DNA of 6,412 nt from Myxococcales bacterium. GTDB taxonomy: Bacteria; Myxococcota; Polyangia; Fen-1088. Numbering within the stretch: position 1 is the first letter of the stretch; every line of letters starts with the position of its first letter. The translations under genes and the position numbers were made by a program. Shown one piece after another: positions 1 to 4,034 of the stretch. A model generated the notes under the pieces. That model was given only the letters and a program-made list of their open reading frames with translations, did not search any database and was not told the DNA's origin. The DNA is taken from contig PMJE01000449.1 in NCBI GenBank assembly GCA_003157315.1, positions 1 to 6,412 on the forward strand, read 5' to 3'.

Positions 1-402
1 GACATCTCGAACCTCGTGATGCTCGTCTTCGGTCTACCCACCAGCACGGACGTCGACATCGAGTCGACGCTCGACCTCCTGGGCGAAATCCACGATCAGG
101 TCGACGCCTTCACCAAGAGCGAGTTTGCGCTCTTCGACCACACCGAGTTCGCGCGACGCGCGCCAGATCTCGGGCTCGCCGTCAGCGGCCGCCGCCCGTT
201 GCTCACAGTCTTGGGGCGCACGGTGAACAGCTTTCGGCTGGACTTCATGGAGCGCGGTGTGACCGGTGACCTGCGCCCGTCCCGCTCCGGATTGGAGATC
301 GCCCGCTTCCAGTCACGCCGTCGCTGGCTCGGTGAGGCGCGCGTCTACGAACAGCTCGTGGCCGAGCATTACCTGCTCTACGCGGCCCACCGCCGCCGCT
401 GA
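1..402 (+). CDS. Radical SAM protein, C-terminal part (5' end outside window)
   Basis: The frame is open from base 1 to a TGA at 400-402 (133 residues visible), so the true start and the CxxxCxxC cluster-binding motif would lie upstream. The visible start, LVMLVFGLPTSTDVD followed by an acidic helix (IESTLDLLGEI), matches the late strand and helix of radical SAM barrels, where family members read like 'GFPGETEEDFEETLEFL'. The next segment (VDAFTKSEFALFDHTEFARR) resembles the strand-plus-loop that follows in B12-binding-type radical SAM enzymes. The tail is basic and ends HRRR. The substrate cannot be told from this fragment. It is the only convincing plus-strand gene in the window, so it is convergent with the toxin-antitoxin genes. 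An ATG at 19 is internal to the frame and not a likely start. Family call is from motif resemblance only. Confidence 0.6.
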   Translation, partial: DISNLVMLVFGLPTSTDVDIESTLDLLGEIHDQVDAFTKSEFALFDHTEFARRAPDLGLAVSGRRPLLTVLGRTVNSFRLDFMERGVTGDLRPSRSGLEIARFQSRRRWLGEARVYEQLVAEHYLLYAAHRRR

Positions 403-700
403 AGGGGTGCGGCCGGACGAGGCTTTACGCGACACAGGAAGCGCTCTGATCTGGACCCTTGCGGCGCAAGCCGATATCGGCGCCGAGGCCGCCGTGGGTA
501 GGCACAGCCCACATTTCTGAATGTGTCACCGGCACCACCGTAGCAGCTGCGGCGGGCTCTGGCTGATTCTAAGTTCCAGCCTCTCGCCGTTGCGCCAGAG
601 CGCTTCCCGTGCAGGGCGTCCGCGCAGCCTGCCGGGGCGGTTTTCCGCGGTTTCCGGGTCCTGACGAGGGGCTCTCGACTACGCGAGACAGTCTATTCCA
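403..700. other. Gene-free stretch carrying repeat copy A
   Basis: After the radical SAM stop no convincing gene is seen until the weak minus-strand frame beginning at 701. The stretch holds the 128-bp repeat copy A (435-562). Bases 563-700 show no RNA gene, terminator or repeat that I can recognise. There is no hairpin plus T-tract after the stop at 402. Confidence 0.6.
435..562. repeat. 128-bp direct repeat, copy A
   Basis: This copy aligns without gaps to 1617-1744 (offset 1182), with seven differences (at 442, 446, 482, 512, 514, 541 and 545), about 94.5% identity. Identity stops abruptly at both ends. Inside are two abutting palindromes: CTTGCGGCGCAAG (458-470, 6-bp arms, 1-nt loop) and GCCGATATCGGC (470-481, perfect). 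In the plus frame ending at the TGA 518-520 both copies encode nearly the same peptide (IWTLAAQADIG, then EAAVGRHSP, then F-stop). Of the five differences in that frame, one is synonymous and the others change L to V, A to T and H to D. This may be the 3' end of a lost mobile-element gene. The motif TTCTGAATGTGTCACC (515-530) recurs a third time at 1825-1840. The family is not recognised. Confidence 0.9.
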
Positions 701-955
701 TCACACCCGCGTCGGCGTCCCAGCGCAAGTTGCGCCCCATTCACAGCAAGCGATCAAGATGACGGAAGAAGGGCCGGCGTTCGTCCTCCTGGCGCGCTGG
801 AGCGCCGGTGAAACGTCTTCGATGTTGTCGATGCGTATCTCCCAAACCGCCGCCAGGTCAGCGAGTGGATCGCGGGCGCGCAGGTCGCGATAGTGAGCCA
901 CAAACACGTCGCCCGCAATATGCGCCTGCACGGGCACGCCCCTGCCGTGCAACAC
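701..955 (-). CDS. Hypothetical short reading frame or gene remnant downstream of hepT
   Basis: An 84-codon frame starting at GTG (953-955), nine bases after the HepT stop and in the same frame as HepT, so it is what a readthrough of that stop would add. The first about 65 codons have the G/C-rich third positions expected of a coding gene here and read like a soluble helical protein (VFVAHYRDLRARDPLADLAA, then WEIRIDNIEDV). The last about 20 codons (after TNAGPSS) look non-coding. No Shine-Dalgarno is seen before the GTG. I do not recognise a family. It could be the distal gene of the MntA/HepT transcript, the tail of a gene whose front was replaced when the module arrived, or chance. The opposing plus frame at 609-893 looks like a shadow. 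Confidence 0.3.
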   Translation of the reverse strand: MLHGRGVPVQAHIAGDVFVAHYRDLRARDPLADLAAVWEIRIDNIEDVSPALQRARRTNAGPSSVILIACCEWGATCAGTPTRV

Positions 956-964
956 GCGGACAGA

Positions 965-1306
965 CTACGCCAGGAGGCCGCGAACCGCGTTCTCAAGCGC
1001 GTCCAGTTTGGTCGTTGCCGTGCTCCAGACCACCTTGGTGTTCAGGCCGAAGTAGCCATGCGCTAGAACGTCGCGCATCCCGCGAACCTTACGCCACTCG
1101 ACCTCTGGCGCCTTGGCGATGACGTCGTCGGGCAGATTCTTTGCAGCCTCGCCTATCACCTCGAGGTTGCGGATTACAGCGTCGCGCGTTCGCTCGTCGG
1201 CGACGAACGCCTCGAAGGTCATCCCCGCGATGAATCGCCGGATCTTGCCGCAGGACTCGATGATGTCGTCGGCATACAGCCGCCAGTCCCGGGTGCTAGG
1301 CGACAT
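965..1306 (-). CDS. hepT: HepT-like HEPN toxin (DUF86) of a type VII toxin-antitoxin system
   Basis: The 113-residue product has the length and all-helical look of HepT/DUF86 proteins. The HEPN ribonuclease signature Rx4HxY is intact at R78, H83 and Y85 (RDVLAHGY), preceded by the family-typical IRNLEVIGEAAKNLP (residues 45-59) and WRKVRGM (71-77). In characterised pairs HepT is an RNase that forms dimers, and MntA silences it by adding AMP to the tyrosine of this motif; Y85 is present here, so the target is kept. The ATG at 1304-1306 overlaps the end of the upstream antitoxin gene by 11 bases, so the two are almost certainly translated together. The catalytic residues are intact, so nothing suggests decay. 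Family assignment is strong; activity is inference. Confidence 0.92.
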   Translation of the reverse strand: MSPSTRDWRLYADDIIESCGKIRRFIAGMTFEAFVADERTRDAVIRNLEVIGEAAKNLPDDVIAKAPEVEWRKVRGMRDVLAHGYFGLNTKVVWSTATTKLDALENAVRGLLA

Positions 1307-1589
1307 CTACCGCCTCGCGCTCCACCACGGGGCGCAGCCGGGGCTTCAAGGCGTCGGGCGTGACGAGATCCACCCTCTGGCCCAGGTGATCCTCCAGGAA
1401 GAACTTGAGGCCCATGAAGGAGTCAAAGGTCGGGCCGACCTCGAAGTCGACTAGAAGGTCGAGGTCGCTGTTCGGGCGCGCCTCATCACGGGCTGTGGAC
1501 CCGAACAGGCAGATCCGGCGCACGCCGAAGTCGCGCTTCAGGGCGGGCAGGAAACTGCGCAGGGTCGAAATGGCCTCTTCGCGTCGCAT
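1296..1589 (-). CDS. mntA: MntA-like minimal nucleotidyltransferase antitoxin
   Basis: The 97-residue product carries the exact GSx10DxD nucleotidyltransferase signature (G30-S31 to D42-x-D44), and RVDLVTPDAL (72-81) supplies the probable third metal-binding aspartate, D74. This is the single-domain minimal MNT size. In the type VII system MntA uses ATP to AMPylate the HepT tyrosine and blocks the RNase. It lies just upstream of hepT, overlapping it by 11 bases. The frame is open upstream to 1763, but I chose the ATG at 1587-1589 because the extra N-terminal part runs into repeat B and looks non-coding, and a strong extended -10 lies 7 bases upstream. No Shine-Dalgarno precedes the ATG, consistent with a leaderless message. 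A G-to-D change in the usual 'ARGEA' (here ARDEA, 33-37) is mild. Confidence 0.92.
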   Translation of the reverse strand: MRREEAISTLRSFLPALKRDFGVRRICLFGSTARDEARPNSDLDLLVDFEVGPTFDSFMGLKFFLEDHLGQRVDLVTPDALKPRLRPVVEREAVDVA

Positions 1590-1596
1590 TGATTTG

Positions 1597-1605
1597 AGTA
1601 TACCA
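1597..1605 (-). promoter_or_regulatory. Extended -10 promoter of mntA-hepT
   Basis: On the minus strand the bases read TGGTATACT: a TGn extension plus TATACT (5/6 to TATAAT). The mntA ATG begins 8 bases beyond the hexamer, so transcription would start at or within a base or two of the ATG. There is no fair -35 at 16-18 bp, as expected of extended -10 promoters. Inference from sequence only. Confidence 0.5.
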
Positions 1606-1612
1606 GTGGTAT
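1600..1612. promoter_or_regulatory. Candidate operator palindrome over the mntA promoter
   Basis: ATACCAGTGGTAT is a perfect inverted repeat (6-bp arms, 1-nt centre) that overlaps the extended -10 element. A regulator bound here would cover the polymerase site. Which protein would bind is unknown; autoregulation by the MntA/HepT complex is one possibility. Confidence 0.4.
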
Positions 1613-1616
1613 CGAC

Positions 1617-1744
1617 CAGGAAGTGCTGTGATCTGGACCCTTGCGGCGCAAGCCGATATCGGCACCGAGGCCGCCGTGGGTAGGCACAGCCCAGACTTCT
1701 GAATGTGTCACCGGCACCACCGCAGCGGCTGCGGCGGGCTCTGG
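1617..1744. repeat. 128-bp direct repeat, copy B
   Basis: Second copy of the repeat at 435-562, same orientation, no gaps, seven substitutions. It begins only 28 bp upstream of the mntA start codon, so copies A and B bracket mntA, hepT and the unassigned frame at 701-955. The paired palindromes are conserved (1640-1652 and 1652-1663) and the ClaI-like core of the second is intact. The short shared reading frame ends at TGA 1700-1702. The motif CTTCTGAATGTGTCACC lies at 1696-1712. Recombination between A and B would remove 1182 bp, including the whole toxin-antitoxin pair. Confidence 0.9.
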
Positions 1745-1823
1745 GCCTGCCACCCAAGCCCAACGACTTCCGCTACCTACGACACGCCCACATTGACCTC
1801 TTCACCATGCCCATTTGCCGCAC

Positions 1824-1840
1824 CTTCTGAATGTGTCACC
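1824..1840. repeat. Third copy of the 17-bp motif CTTCTGAATGTGTCACC
   Basis: Identical to 1696-1712 in repeat B, exactly 128 bp further on, and 16 of 17 bases match repeat A. In the complementary sense it begins GGTGACACATTC, the kind of sequence found at insertion-sequence ends, but I cannot assign a family. Just before it, a plus-strand frame (1747-1830) reads LPPKPNDFRYLRHAHIDLFT and ends at the TGA inside the motif. As in copies A and B, the motif therefore directly follows the stop of a short frame, which would fit remnants of transposase 3' ends next to element tips. The rest of 1590-1871 holds only repeat B and the mntA control region. Confidence 0.5.
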
Positions 1841-1871
1841 ATCCATCGCGAAACGAGACGCTGTGCTTGGG

Positions 1872-2135
1872 TCAGGTTTCGTAGACTTCTCTACGGTGCC
1901 CGATCTTGACAATGAGAACGACGTCTGGGGGCTCGATGGTATAGACAACGCGCCAATCCTCCACTCGCAACCGCCGTGCACCCTTGAAGCTGTACCGCAG
2001 GGGCTTGCCAAACTCGACGGGGTGAGAGGCGAGCGTGTTCTCAATGGCCTTGCGGATGCGGGTTGCAACGTCCTTGGACAGTCTTGCGATATCTTCGTGA
2101 ACGACGCTTTCCAGATATTCGATTCGATAGCTCAA
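1872..2135 (-). CDS. RelE/ParE-superfamily mRNA interferase toxin
   Basis: The 87-residue protein has the RelE fold pattern: an N-terminal strand (MSYRIEYLESV), two helices with a basic face (IARLSKDVATRIRKAI, 17-31), then the antiparallel sheet with GARRLRVEDWRVVYTI (52-67) and IVKIGHRREVYE (75-86). The basic residues in the sheet (R54, R55, R57, R62) and H80/R81 near the C-terminus are where RelE-type toxins position mRNA for cleavage at the ribosome. The start is TTG (2133-2135), which overlaps the TGA stop of the antitoxin gene as TTGA, so translation is coupled. Length is standard and no break is seen. RelE versus ParE target cannot be decided from sequence alone. Confidence 0.85.
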   Translation of the reverse strand: MSYRIEYLESVVHEDIARLSKDVATRIRKAIENTLASHPVEFGKPLRYSFKGARRLRVEDWRVVYTIEPPDVVLIVKIGHRREVYET

Positions 2136-2353
2136 GCCCAGACCTTTTCGTGGGGAATTCTCTTCTGCTTCTTGCTTAGCCGCCCATCGGCGACACGAGA
2201 GAAGTAGAGATCCTCCTGATATTCCAGTGCTTCTTCGATCAGGCTCAGTCCCACGCCCGCAACCGACTGATCTCGCTCGTCCGACAGACGCTGCATGGCC
2301 TTGTAGATTCTGTCATCGACCGTGATGTTGATCCGTTTCTTGGTTGTTGGCAT
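2132..2353 (-). CDS. Ribbon-helix-helix antitoxin paired with the RelE-like toxin
   Basis: The 73-residue product begins with a short strand, KKRINITVDDRIYKAMQ (5-21), followed by two helices (RLSDERDQSVAGVGLSLIEE, 22-41): the ribbon-helix-helix DNA-binding arrangement of RelB/CopG-type antitoxins. The charged C-terminal tail (42-73, ending IPHEKVW) is the usual toxin-binding segment. The frame is open to 2488, but the ATG at 2351-2353 is chosen because a strong GGAGG (2364-2368) sits 10 bases before it and the family strand starts right after. The gene overlaps the toxin start by four bases. The RHH dimer would normally repress its own promoter; see the palindrome at 2377-2396. Confidence 0.85.
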   Translation of the reverse strand: MPTTKKRINITVDDRIYKAMQRLSDERDQSVAGVGLSLIEEALEYQEDLYFSRVADGRLSKKQKRIPHEKVWA

Positions 2354-2375
2354 TCTTCTTACCACCTCCACAAGG

Positions 2376-2405
2376 AGTGTAACACCGGTGGCACACCGTA
2401 GGCAA
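2376..2405 (-). promoter_or_regulatory. Candidate promoter of the RHH-antitoxin/RelE operon
   Basis: On the minus strand TTGCCT (2400-2405, 4/6 to TTGACA) is followed after 18 bp by TACACT (2376-2381, 4/6 to TATAAT). Transcription would start about 10-15 bases before the ribosome-binding site at 2364-2368. The match is moderate. The remaining bases to 2547 hold a 10-bp palindrome GTGGCGCCAC (2496-2505) with no T-tract. Confidence 0.4.
2377..2396. promoter_or_regulatory. Candidate RHH operator (20-bp imperfect palindrome)
   Basis: GTGTAACACCGGTGGCACAC pairs at 8 of 10 positions about its centre: outer arms GTGT/ACAC and a perfect 8-bp core CACCGGTG. It overlaps the candidate -10 and lies in the spacer, where an RHH antitoxin would be expected to autorepress. 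Binding by this antitoxin is inferred from position and symmetry. Confidence 0.5.
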
Positions 2406-2547
2406 CCCGCATCCGTCCGGAGGAACGCGTAGGGCCGGCGACGCGAAGTTGGCGTAGTTCCGGCAAGGCTGCGCGAAGCGCCAGGCAACCTTGGCGTGGC
2501 GCCACACCCCGGCGCGGGCGACGACTTTGTGAATTGATCAAGCCTCC

Positions 2548-3378
2548 CTACAGACCTAGCTTGCCGAATTGGAACTGAAACTGGTGAAACTCGGCGGTAG
2601 AAACGACTGTGTCGGCGACCAGTGTCCCATTCATGTTACCCCAACTCAGATTGACTTGGGCATAGGGTGCCAACACGGAACCTGGAAAAGTGATTGAGGT
2701 CATCTTGACCGAAACCGCCTCATAGAAGTTCCAAAGGATCTTGTGCAGGTCTTGTCCGCTTACATTGAACCCCACGTTTGCGATTTGCACGTTTTTGCCG
2801 CCGACATTGATGAGCACTGTTGAACCACTAGGGACTGTCAGTGTCACAGAGTAGGCCTGGGAAAGATCATCGGAGGAAATCGAAAATACGTTCAGGTCCG
2901 GGCTGCCGGAAGTGAGTGTGAGATTCCGGTTGGGAGTGTTCTTCGTTCCATTGGCGGGGTAGCCCTTGAGCGCTTGGGACATCCCCTGCAGTGTGGTGCG
3001 GGCCGTTACGAAATTGATTGGTTTCTGCTGTGAAATATTGTCCTTATCGTACGTTACCGTGTCATCAACATTCTTGGCCGAACCATAGAAGATTGCCCCA
3101 CCGACCTTGCCATTTGAGAGCGTCAGGCTCCCGTCCGAAACGAGCCCGACCGCTTGCTGCCCCATGCCGTTCACACTGAAAGACGACAGGTTAACACTTC
3201 CCCCTGCTGCTATCGGGCCTTGCGCATCTTGAATGCCACTTATGTTTCCGAAGGCAAACACGTTGAAGGAGTATGGATACGACTGCCCCGTGGTGCCCAT
3301 GTAGGCCTGATTCCAGGCAGACCCAGCGTCGCACATCGGCGGTACGCCAGCGGTGAAACTGTAGTGTTTCCTAGTCAA
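2548..3378 (-). CDS. Choice-of-anchor A family protein
   Basis: The 276-residue frame matches the choice-of-anchor A domain end to end: YSFNVFAFGNISG (36-48), GPIAAGGSVNL (54-64), LNVFSISSDDL (162-172), the beta segment SGSTVLINVGG (184-194), LWNFYEA (215-221), GSVLAPYAQVNL (233-244), NGTLVA (250-255) and EFHQFQF (263-269). These domains are found in exported surface or matrix proteins, usually with a signal peptide in front and a sorting signal behind; both appear absent here. The only in-frame initiator before the domain is a TTG (3376-3378), whose first base lies in the target duplication of the 439-bp element. ATGs at codons 15 and 27 are alternatives. Removing the element would not restore a signal peptide in this frame (a stop lies shortly upstream), so the 5' end may be damaged or was acquired incomplete. 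The gene is visibly AT-richer than its neighbours. Specific role unknown. Confidence 0.8.
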   Translation of the reverse strand: MTRKHYSFTAGVPPMCDAGSAWNQAYMGTTGQSYPYSFNVFAFGNISGIQDAQGPIAAGGSVNLSSFSVNGMGQQAVGLVSDGSLTLSNGKVGGAIFYGSAKNVDDTVTYDKDNISQQKPINFVTARTTLQGMSQALKGYPANGTKNTPNRNLTLTSGSPDLNVFSISSDDLSQAYSVTLTVPSGSTVLINVGGKNVQIANVGFNVSGQDLHKILWNFYEAVSVKMTSITFPGSVLAPYAQVNLSWGNMNGTLVADTVVSTAEFHQFQFQFGKLGL

Positions 3379-3415
3379 AACGAAGCATGCCTATCCGCTT
3401 TGTTGACAAGGTCAT
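3371..3415 (-). CDS. 14-codon mini-frame linking the mobile element to the anchor-protein gene
   Basis: ATG at 3413-3415 overlaps the stop of the 47-codon gene as ATGA and encodes MTLSTKRIGMLRFD, stopping at TAG 3371-3373. The last five codons lie in the target duplication and host DNA. The TTG start of the anchor-protein gene (3376-3378) lies inside its final codons in another frame. It may be a coupling peptide or chance; no ribosome-binding site of its own is needed if ribosomes re-initiate. Confidence 0.25.
   Translation of the reverse strand: MTLSTKRIGMLRFD
3378..3385. repeat. Target-site duplication, left copy (AAACGAAG)
   Basis: AAACGAAG directly abuts the left terminal inverted repeat and recurs in the same orientation at 3825-3832 directly outside the right one. 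Identity runs two bases further (CA) because the element also begins with CA. Confidence 0.85.
3386..3397 (+). repeat. Left terminal inverted repeat
   Basis: CATGCCTATCCG, perfectly inverted at 3813-3824. Related sequence continues inward to about 3424; the stop codon of the 47-codon gene (3412-3414) falls in this extended end. Confidence 0.85.
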
Positions 3416-3555
3416 TTGCCGCGCCGCTTTCTGCGTTTGACCTTCGGCGGTATCGCGGCTTGTAGCTGGGCAAAGTAGTTGTAATCCTCAGCCAAGACAA
3501 CGCGAGCCTTGGCGAAGGTGCGATGCATGCGAAGAAGGCATTGTTGGGGTGTCAT
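3412..3555 (-). CDS. 47-residue basic microprotein inside the mobile element
   Basis: ATG at 3553-3555 overlaps the stop of the preceding 69-codon frame as ATGA, and the frame ends at TGA 3412-3414 inside the left terminal repeat region. The product starts MTPQQCLLRMHRTFAKARVV, has an aromatic patch EDYNYFAQLQ (23-32) and ends with a very basic tail (KVKRRKRRGK, 38-47). It contains about 12 Lys/Arg against 2 acidic residues, suggesting nucleic-acid or ribosome contact. The other frames of this stretch do not look like protein. The 4-base overlap and sensible composition are the evidence that it is real. No family recognised. It could be a transposition accessory protein, the toxin-like half of a small pair, or a fragment of a lost gene. 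Confidence 0.5.
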   Translation of the reverse strand: MTPQQCLLRMHRTFAKARVVLAEDYNYFAQLQAAIPPKVKRRKRRGK

Positions 3556-3761
3556 GGCTTTGTTGCCTTCGGCTTGATCGTCCCCATGGCTTCACGGGTC
3601 AGCGGATCTTCAAGATCATTGCGTCGCTCTATCTCCAAAACCTCGGGATCTTGGCTCTTGAGACCCTCAATCAATTTGTTCCTGTTCTCTTCATACTCAT
3701 GCCTTTTCGCCTCCGCTTCAGCTGCTGCTTCTTTGGCGAACGACCGCGGCGGAAAAGCCAA
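3552..3761 (-). CDS. 69-residue charged helical protein inside the mobile element
   Basis: A TTG start (3759-3761) preceded at 8 bases by AGGAG (3770-3774) opens a frame that ends at TGA 3552-3554. The frame is open further up to a GTG at 3977, outside the element, but those codons cross the terminal repeat (codon 52 is the first three element bases) and look non-coding, so the internal start is preferred. The product is rich in Ala, Glu, Lys and Arg. It has a probable helix or coiled coil at residues 8-45 (including AKEAAAEAEAKRHEYEENRN) and a second charged segment (EVLEIERRNDLEDPLTREAM, 40-59), and ends PKATKP. Its stop overlaps the ATG of the 47-codon gene, indicating coupled translation. 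No family recognised; function unknown. Confidence 0.5.
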   Translation of the reverse strand: MAFPPRSFAKEAAAEAEAKRHEYEENRNKLIEGLKSQDPEVLEIERRNDLEDPLTREAMGTIKPKATKP

Positions 3762-3812
3762 TCTATCTACTCCTGGGACCGGAAAATGACCTTTTGCTCT
3801 TTGGCAAGCAAA

Positions 3813-3824
3813 CGGATAGGCATG
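3813..3824 (-). repeat. Right terminal inverted repeat
   Basis: CGGATAGGCATG, the exact complement of 3386-3397. Read inward on the minus strand the end continues with TTTGCTTGCC and then AAGGTCATTT, paralleling the left end with an extra stretch of about nine bases. Confidence 0.85.
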
Positions 3825-3832
3825 AAACGAAG
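3825..3832. repeat. Target-site duplication, right copy (AAACGAAG)
   Basis: Same 8 bases, same orientation, as 3378-3385, directly outside the right end of the 439-bp element. Deleting 3386-3832 gives the presumed empty site. Confidence 0.85.
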
Positions 3833-4034
3833 CAGGTTTCTTTGCATCAGAGAACCCTTCCACCCAGGTCTGGCCCTGCGCCGGTGTGTCGCCGTGGTGC
3901 CCTCTGGCAGGCTCGCTGATGCGGCTTGTGCGTGTGCCGTTACCTCCACATTGGAGGCTTATCGGCAACGGCCTCACGGAAGGTGCGTGCGCCGTCCGCC
4001 GGGACCTTGTGATCCCGCGGCCGTCCGGCGAAGC
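3833..4034. other. Spacer between the glycosyltransferase gene and the 439-bp element
   Basis: No convincing gene. A minus-strand frame from GTG 3977 runs through here into the element. A second one contains MQRNLLRF at the element junction, which at the presumed empty site would stop almost at once. A hairpin-capable sequence with a bulged stem lies at 3996-4020 (CGGGA/TCCCG core, 8-nt loop), just past the glycosyltransferase stop, but no T-tract follows on the minus strand. Confidence 0.5.

Larger units (their letters stand above)
3386..3824. mobile_element. 439-bp TIR-bounded insertion without transposase (MITE-like)
   Basis: The ends are perfect 12-bp inverted repeats (CATGCCTATCCG at 3386-3397, its complement at 3813-3824) flanked immediately by the 8-bp direct repeat AAACGAAG. 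Inward of the perfect part both ends keep related sequence, ending in AAGGTCATTT followed by a base and CCG; the right end has about 9 extra bases in between. Inverted ends exactly abutted by a direct repeat are the signature of transposition. No transposase is encoded; the interior is nearly filled by two small overlapping minus-strand frames (3552-3761, 3412-3555). An 8-bp duplication is used by several insertion-sequence families (for example IS66, IS6, ISL3, IS1595), but CATGCC ends do not identify one for me. It may be mobilised by a full-length relative elsewhere in the genome, or be a deletion derivative of one. Base composition is AT-richer than the surroundings. Confidence 0.82.

Noticed and set aside
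609..893. Plus-strand frame opposite the orphan minus-strand frame
   Set aside because: No coding-like third-position bias and no recognisable motif.
1590..1763. N-terminal extension of MntA through repeat B
   Set aside because: The added residues are Arg/Pro-rich translation of a repeat shared with a non-coding site, and a promoter overlaps them immediately before the ATG at 1589.
435..1840. CRISPR array interpretation of the repeated sequence
   Set aside because: Only two long copies 1182 bp apart plus one short motif; no regularly spaced short repeats with spacers and no cas genes.
3762..3977. Upstream extension of the 69-codon gene to GTG 3977
   Set aside because: It would require coding across the terminal repeat and target duplication. 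Composition before the TTG at 3761 looks non-coding, and AGGAG sits at the right distance from that TTG.
3996..4020. Hairpin downstream of the glycosyltransferase stop as a rho-independent terminator
   Set aside because: The stem is bulged and no T-run follows on the minus strand.
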